From Streptomyces aurantiacus (GTDB lineage Bacteria > Actinomycetota > Actinomycetes > Streptomycetales > Streptomycetaceae): a DNA stretch of 43,365 nucleotides. Made by a program: the position numbers and the translations under genes. The notes beneath the pieces are model-generated. The model was not told the origin of the DNA. It searched no databases and saw only the letters and a list, made by a program, of their open reading frames with translations. This document shows positions 40,688 to 43,365 of this stretch, piece by piece. The DNA lies in the NCBI RefSeq assembly GCF_001418335.1, contig NZ_LIPP01000040.1:1-43365 (forward strand). The letters are read 5' to 3'. Position 1 is the first letter of the stretch; each line of letters opens with the position of its first letter.

Positions 40688-41317
40688 ATGACGGAGTTGG
40701 CCTACGCCGAGGACCTGAACGTCGGAGCGGTCTTCCCGCTGGGTGATTACGAGGTCACCCTCGACGAGATCAAGGAGTTCTCCGACCTGTGGGACCCGCA
40801 GCCCTTCCATACCGATGACTCCGCGGCGGCTGCCGGCTATTTCGGGGAGCCGATCGCCAGTGGCATCCACTCGCTCGCGATCCTGCAACGGCTGGCGGTG
40901 CTGGGCATGTTCAGCGGTTGGTCGGTGCTGGCGGGCCGCCGCATCCGTGAGGTGAGCTTCGAGGCGCCGGTGCGGGCCGGCATGGTGCTGACGGGCACGA
41001 CGGTGATCAAGGCGCTGGAGCACGTATCCGCCGAGCGGTCGCTGGTCACCGTGGCGGGGACCCTCCGTCACCAGGACAACCCGGTCCTCAACGCCGTCCA
41101 TGAGCTGTACGTACAGCTCATGGACGATCGGATCAGAAACGCTCGGCCGCCCAGGCGACGATCCGGGCGGCCGCCAGTTCGTTGCCGGTCGGCTCGTCCT
41201 GCGCGAGCCGGTCCCCGAAGTGGGTCCCGTCGACCGCTCCCACGCTCAGGTCCTCGGCCGGAATCGCCGCCGCGAAGGCGGCGATGTCCGCGGGGAAGGA
41301 CGCCTGGTCGCCGGTGA
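40688..41317 (+). CDS. MaoC-like hotdog protein with antisense C-terminal run-on
   Basis: The hotdog fold covers residues 1-145. Features are LNVGAVFPLGDYEVTLDEIK, the hydratase-type FSDLWDPQPFHTDDSAAAA with Asp and His, YFGEPIASGIHSLAIL, and VSFEAPVRAGMVLTGTTV. MaoC proteins hydrate enoyl-CoAs or act as thioesterases; here it could release gentisate from gentisyl-CoA or act later. A normal member would end near ELYVQLMDD. In this frame no stop occurs there, and about 60 Arg/Pro-rich residues are added that are antisense to the convergent hydrolase gene. The natural stop was probably lost or moved. The junction coincides with a 32-bp perfect palindrome. Confidence 0.8.
   Translation: MTELAYAEDLNVGAVFPLGDYEVTLDEIKEFSDLWDPQPFHTDDSAAAAGYFGEPIASGIHSLAILQRLAVLGMFSGWSVLAGRRIREVSFEAPVRAGMVLTGTTVIKALEHVSAERSLVTVAGTLRHQDNPVLNAVHELYVQLMDDRIRNARPPRRRSGRPPVRCRSARPARAGPRSGSRRPLPRSGPRPESPPRRRRCPRGRTPGRR
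41095..41126. repeat. 32-bp perfect palindrome at the MaoC/hydrolase junction
   Basis: The arm CGTCCATGAGCTGTAC (41095-41110) is followed immediately by its exact complement (41111-41126). It lies at the 3' end of the MaoC domain and 7 bp before the stop of the convergent hydrolase gene. It can form a strong hairpin in RNA of either direction, so a bidirectional terminator is likely. A large dyad binding site is also possible. Confidence 0.85.
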
Positions 41318-42365
41318 ACTCCAGCAGGAGCGTCGGCACCGTGATGCCGGCGGCGCAGCGCAGGAAGTCGGCGTTGGTCGTGGTCGCGCTCCAGGTCGAC
41401 ATCCAGGCCTCGGCCGTCGACAGTCGGCCGAAGCCGACCAGCCCGTGGTTGGTCAGGTCGGGACGCCGGCCGAACAGCGAACCGTAGGGCCGCTTGTTCC
41501 TGTCGAGGCTCAGGTCGACGTTCCGCAGGTCGGCGTCGGTGCGATAGACGGTGATCAGCGCCGGGGTGAGGGCGGCACGCCGGTCGGCCGCCTCGCCCGA
41601 GCCCTTGAACGCGGCGTCGGCGCGTCGGCGCGTCGTGACGAGCTCTGCCGCGAGCGCGTCGATACGGGCCATCCGGTCGTGCTGTGCCGCGCGGTACGCC
41701 TCGACGAAGTCGGGGGAGTAGTGCGCGGATTCGGGTGCCTCGGTGAAGCCGTTCGCCGGGTCGAAGGCGTCGAGTCCGGGGTCGCGCGAGAGCGGGTCGG
41801 CCTCGTCGGTCACCGACGGGTCGATGACGCGCCGCAGCAGCGCTCCCTGTCCGGGGTGCGGCGCGAGCGCGACGAACCCGCTCGGCAGCGGCATCTCGGT
41901 CTCGGCCAGGGGGACCGGCCGGCCCGACGGCGTACGCGACAGCCGTGCGCCGGGCGGCAACGCCGCCTGCTGGAGGTAGAAGGCGCCGAGCGTGCCGCCA
42001 CCGGAGTGCCCCAGGGACACCACGGACTCGAACCCGAAGTCGCGGAGGAACACCTGACCGGCCGCGAAGTCGATGACGGCCTGCTCGTGGATCAGGTTGA
42101 GGTCGTTGTTGGGCGACCGGGATCCCTGCGTCCACACGGCAAGACCGGCGGCGAGGAGGTACGGGACCAGGGCGTGGTGGGTCACGTCCTGGCGCGGGTG
42201 CATCAAGGTCACGACGGTGCGCGCCCCGGCCGGGCGGCGCAGCACGCCGGTCACCTGGGCCCGGTCCGAGGTCCGGAGCCGGTGGACCGAGGTCGTGACG
42301 CCGTCGGGCTCGGCGACGGCCGCCGTGTAGCGGTCCGCGCCGAGCCGGCGTACTCCGGTGCTCAT
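41133..42365 (-). CDS. Alpha/beta hydrolase
   Basis: ATG 42365, preceded by GGAGGAG, gives 410 residues and overlaps the upstream small gene's stop (ATGA). The fold signature is VVTLMHPRQDVTHHALVPYL (first strands), then the nucleophile elbow VVSLGHSGGGTLGAFYLQQA. Late motifs are VPTLLLEFTGDQASFP (acid Asp) and VDGTHFGDRLA (His). A large cap of about 180 residues lies between. It looks like a serine hydrolase on a medium-size ester, thioester or C-C bond. It could remove CoA from an aromatic thioester or cleave a ring-fission product. The neighbouring VOC protein is compatible with ring cleavage. Confidence 0.85.
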   Translation of the reverse strand: MSTGVRRLGADRYTAAVAEPDGVTTSVHRLRTSDRAQVTGVLRRPAGARTVVTLMHPRQDVTHHALVPYLLAAGLAVWTQGSRSPNNDLNLIHEQAVIDFAAGQVFLRDFGFESVVSLGHSGGGTLGAFYLQQAALPPGARLSRTPSGRPVPLAETEMPLPSGFVALAPHPGQGALLRRVIDPSVTDEADPLSRDPGLDAFDPANGFTEAPESAHYSPDFVEAYRAAQHDRMARIDALAAELVTTRRRADAAFKGSGEAADRRAALTPALITVYRTDADLRNVDLSLDRNKRPYGSLFGRRPDLTNHGLVGFGRLSTAEAWMSTWSATTTNADFLRCAAGITVPTLLLEFTGDQASFPADIAAFAAAIPAEDLSVGAVDGTHFGDRLAQDEPTGNELAAARIVAWAAERF

Positions 42366-42610
42366 CGCTCCTCCGTGCGCAGGGCGTCCTTGTCCCACTG
42401 TGCGATGCGCCAGCCGTCGAGGCCCGCGACGAAGCTGTACCAGACGGCGTGCCGCACACCGGTCGCCCGCCGGTCGATGGACAGGGGCGCGTCGGACTCG
42501 ATCACGAAATAGGGCCCGAGCCTGCCGACCCTGACGTCCGGCAGGTGGCGTGCGACGCCGGCGATCGGGACGTTCTCCGGCACGTCGAGCATGAACAGGC
42601 GGTGTCCCAT
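42362..42610 (-). CDS. Small protein of unknown function (82 residues)
   Basis: It is translationally coupled to both neighbours: its ATG overlaps the VOC stop and its TGA overlaps the hydrolase start. The sequence begins MGHRLFMLDVPENVPIAGVA and contains GRLGPYFVIESDAPLSIDRR and WYSFVAGLDGWRIAQWDKDA. It looks soluble with a mixed alpha/beta composition, no Cys and no membrane segment. I do not recognise the family. Its conserved position between two catabolic enzymes suggests a subunit or accessory factor. Confidence 0.75.
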   Translation of the reverse strand: MGHRLFMLDVPENVPIAGVARHLPDVRVGRLGPYFVIESDAPLSIDRRATGVRHAVWYSFVAGLDGWRIAQWDKDALRTEER

Positions 42611-43248
42611 CAGCGCGCCTCCTGGGTGGCGGTCCACTCCGGGGCCCGCTCGACGATGAGTTCGGCCCGGCGCACGAGCAGGTCGTCCAGCGTGTGGCCG
42701 GGCGTCTGCGCGATGTGGACCAGGGCGTCGATGGTGAGGTCGGCGTCCAGGTCCTCCTGGGGCGTCACCGGCCGCAGCGCCCTGGTGATCTCGAAGAAGT
42801 AGCCGTTGGGGTCGTGGGTGTAGATCGACTCGATCGTCTCGTGCTGGATCTGCATCTCGACGGGCCACTCGCTGGCGTCGAGCCGGCGCCGGTACTCCAG
42901 CAGGTGCTCCTCGGACTCGACGTGCAGCGCGAGGTGGCGGGAGCGGACGAACCAGTCCGGTGTGCCCTCCGGGAAGCGGGCGTAGACGTCGCCGGAACCG
43001 GCGGACGTGTCGGGCCTCGGGAGGCCGAAGTAGTAGAAGAACGCGATGCGGTCGCCGTTGCCGATGTCGAAGAAGAAGTGGATGAAGTCGGGATGGTCGC
43101 CGGGGCCCCAGCCGGCGGCGCAGATGGAGTGCACGACCGGGAAGCCGAGGACGTCGCGGTAGAACTTCACGGTGCCCGCCGGGTCGAACGTCGGGAAGGC
43201 GATGTGGTCGACCCCGGTGACGAGGTGCTGGTCGTTGAGCTGGTTCAT
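42610..43248 (-). CDS. VOC-family protein (glyoxalase/type I extradiol dioxygenase-like)
   Basis: The 212-residue protein has ATG 43248 with AAGGAG 7 nt upstream. One vicinal-oxygen-chelate module is visible: TGVDHIAFPTFDPAGTVKFY (first metal His), RDVLGFPVVHS, RSRHLALHVESEEHLLEYRR (second His) and THDPNGYFFEITRAL (Glu). This 2-His-1-Glu set is used for Fe(II) or Mn(II) in extradiol dioxygenases and for other metals in isomerases. The last 50 residues (LTIDALVHIAQTPGHTLDDL) form an added helical tail. It may open an aromatic ring such as gentisate or a related diol, but other VOC reactions are possible. Confidence 0.85.
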   Translation of the reverse strand: MNQLNDQHLVTGVDHIAFPTFDPAGTVKFYRDVLGFPVVHSICAAGWGPGDHPDFIHFFFDIGNGDRIAFFYYFGLPRPDTSAGSGDVYARFPEGTPDWFVRSRHLALHVESEEHLLEYRRRLDASEWPVEMQIQHETIESIYTHDPNGYFFEITRALRPVTPQEDLDADLTIDALVHIAQTPGHTLDDLLVRRAELIVERAPEWTATQEAR

Positions 43249-43284
43249 GGGGGACTCCTTTGGAGGAGCGGAGGAGGGTCTGTG

Positions 43285-43365
43285 TCAGGTTGACGGGGCG
43301 ACGGCGACGGCGGCGTCGGCGTAGGCGTCGGAGCGCAGCAGGGACCCGGCGCCGGGGACGGTGAG
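43285..43365 (-). CDS. 3' end of a minus-strand gene cut by the window edge
   Basis: The frame ends LTVPGAGSLLRSDAYADAAV, then AVAPST and TGA at 43287-43285, 36 bp before the VOC gene, so it is in the same operon upstream of it. Only 26 residues are visible. The family cannot be determined. Confidence 0.6.
   Translation of the reverse strand, partial: LTVPGAGSLLRSDAYADAAVAVAPST

Overview
The window has very high G+C, strong third-position G/C bias, GTG and TTG starts, rare TTA codons, hrd-type sigma factors and ScbA/AfsA-like genes. All of this points to a Streptomyces (or close relative) chromosome, probably an arm or arm-proximal accessory region. No core housekeeping operon is present except one tRNA-Pro.

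Layout. (1) 1-4733: an ABC exporter (ATPase plus FtsX-like permease) divergent from a NarL-type histidine kinase/response regulator pair. The permease is split by a roughly 200-bp MITE-like element with CTAG ends. (2) 5009-6682: an NlpC/P60 protein without a visible signal peptide. (3) 6696-13313: a sulphur-responsive block. A GST-like gene on the minus strand lies behind a SAM-IV-like riboswitch. On the plus strand a Cys-containing leader peptide precedes four consecutive LLM flavin monooxygenases. (4) 13418-19521: an hrd-type sigma factor, a fibronectin-III remnant, an AcoR-like regulator without a GAFTGA loop, a secreted GH30-like glycosidase and a YceI protein. (5) 19590-28005: a candidate catabolic module. 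An OpuC/EgtU-type quaternary-amine ABC transporter and an RpiR regulator face away from an ornithine-cyclodeaminase-family protein, an aromatic ammonia-lyase homologue with a damaged MIO triad, and an amidohydrolase. I infer uptake and elimination of a betaine-type amino acid such as ergothioneine or hercynine. (6) 28087-28205: tRNA-Pro(GGG) and its terminator, followed by about 0.5 kb of apparently decayed DNA. (7) 28729-35517: a tightly packed six-gene cluster (AfsA-like hotdog, isoprenylcysteine-methyltransferase-like, PEP-synthase-like, UbiA-like, MDR reductase, Nudix) with three TTA codons in its first two genes, so probably bldA-dependent. It looks like an undescribed small-molecule pathway, perhaps for a prenylated or butenolide-like product. 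(8) 35638-37262: gene relics (a P-loop kinase and an XRE/zinc-ribbon protein) around an intact His-rich DUF4396 membrane protein behind a CsoR-type copper operator. (9) 37437-43365: an aromatic-acid degradation cluster. A salicylate-type acyl-AMP/CoA ligase is divergent from a salicylyl-CoA-5-hydroxylase-like FAD monooxygenase, with a MaoC protein, an alpha/beta hydrolase, a small unknown protein, a VOC protein and a truncated gene at the right edge.

All functions are read from sequence motifs by eye. No database search was run, and substrate assignments for the two clusters in (5) and (7) are hypotheses.
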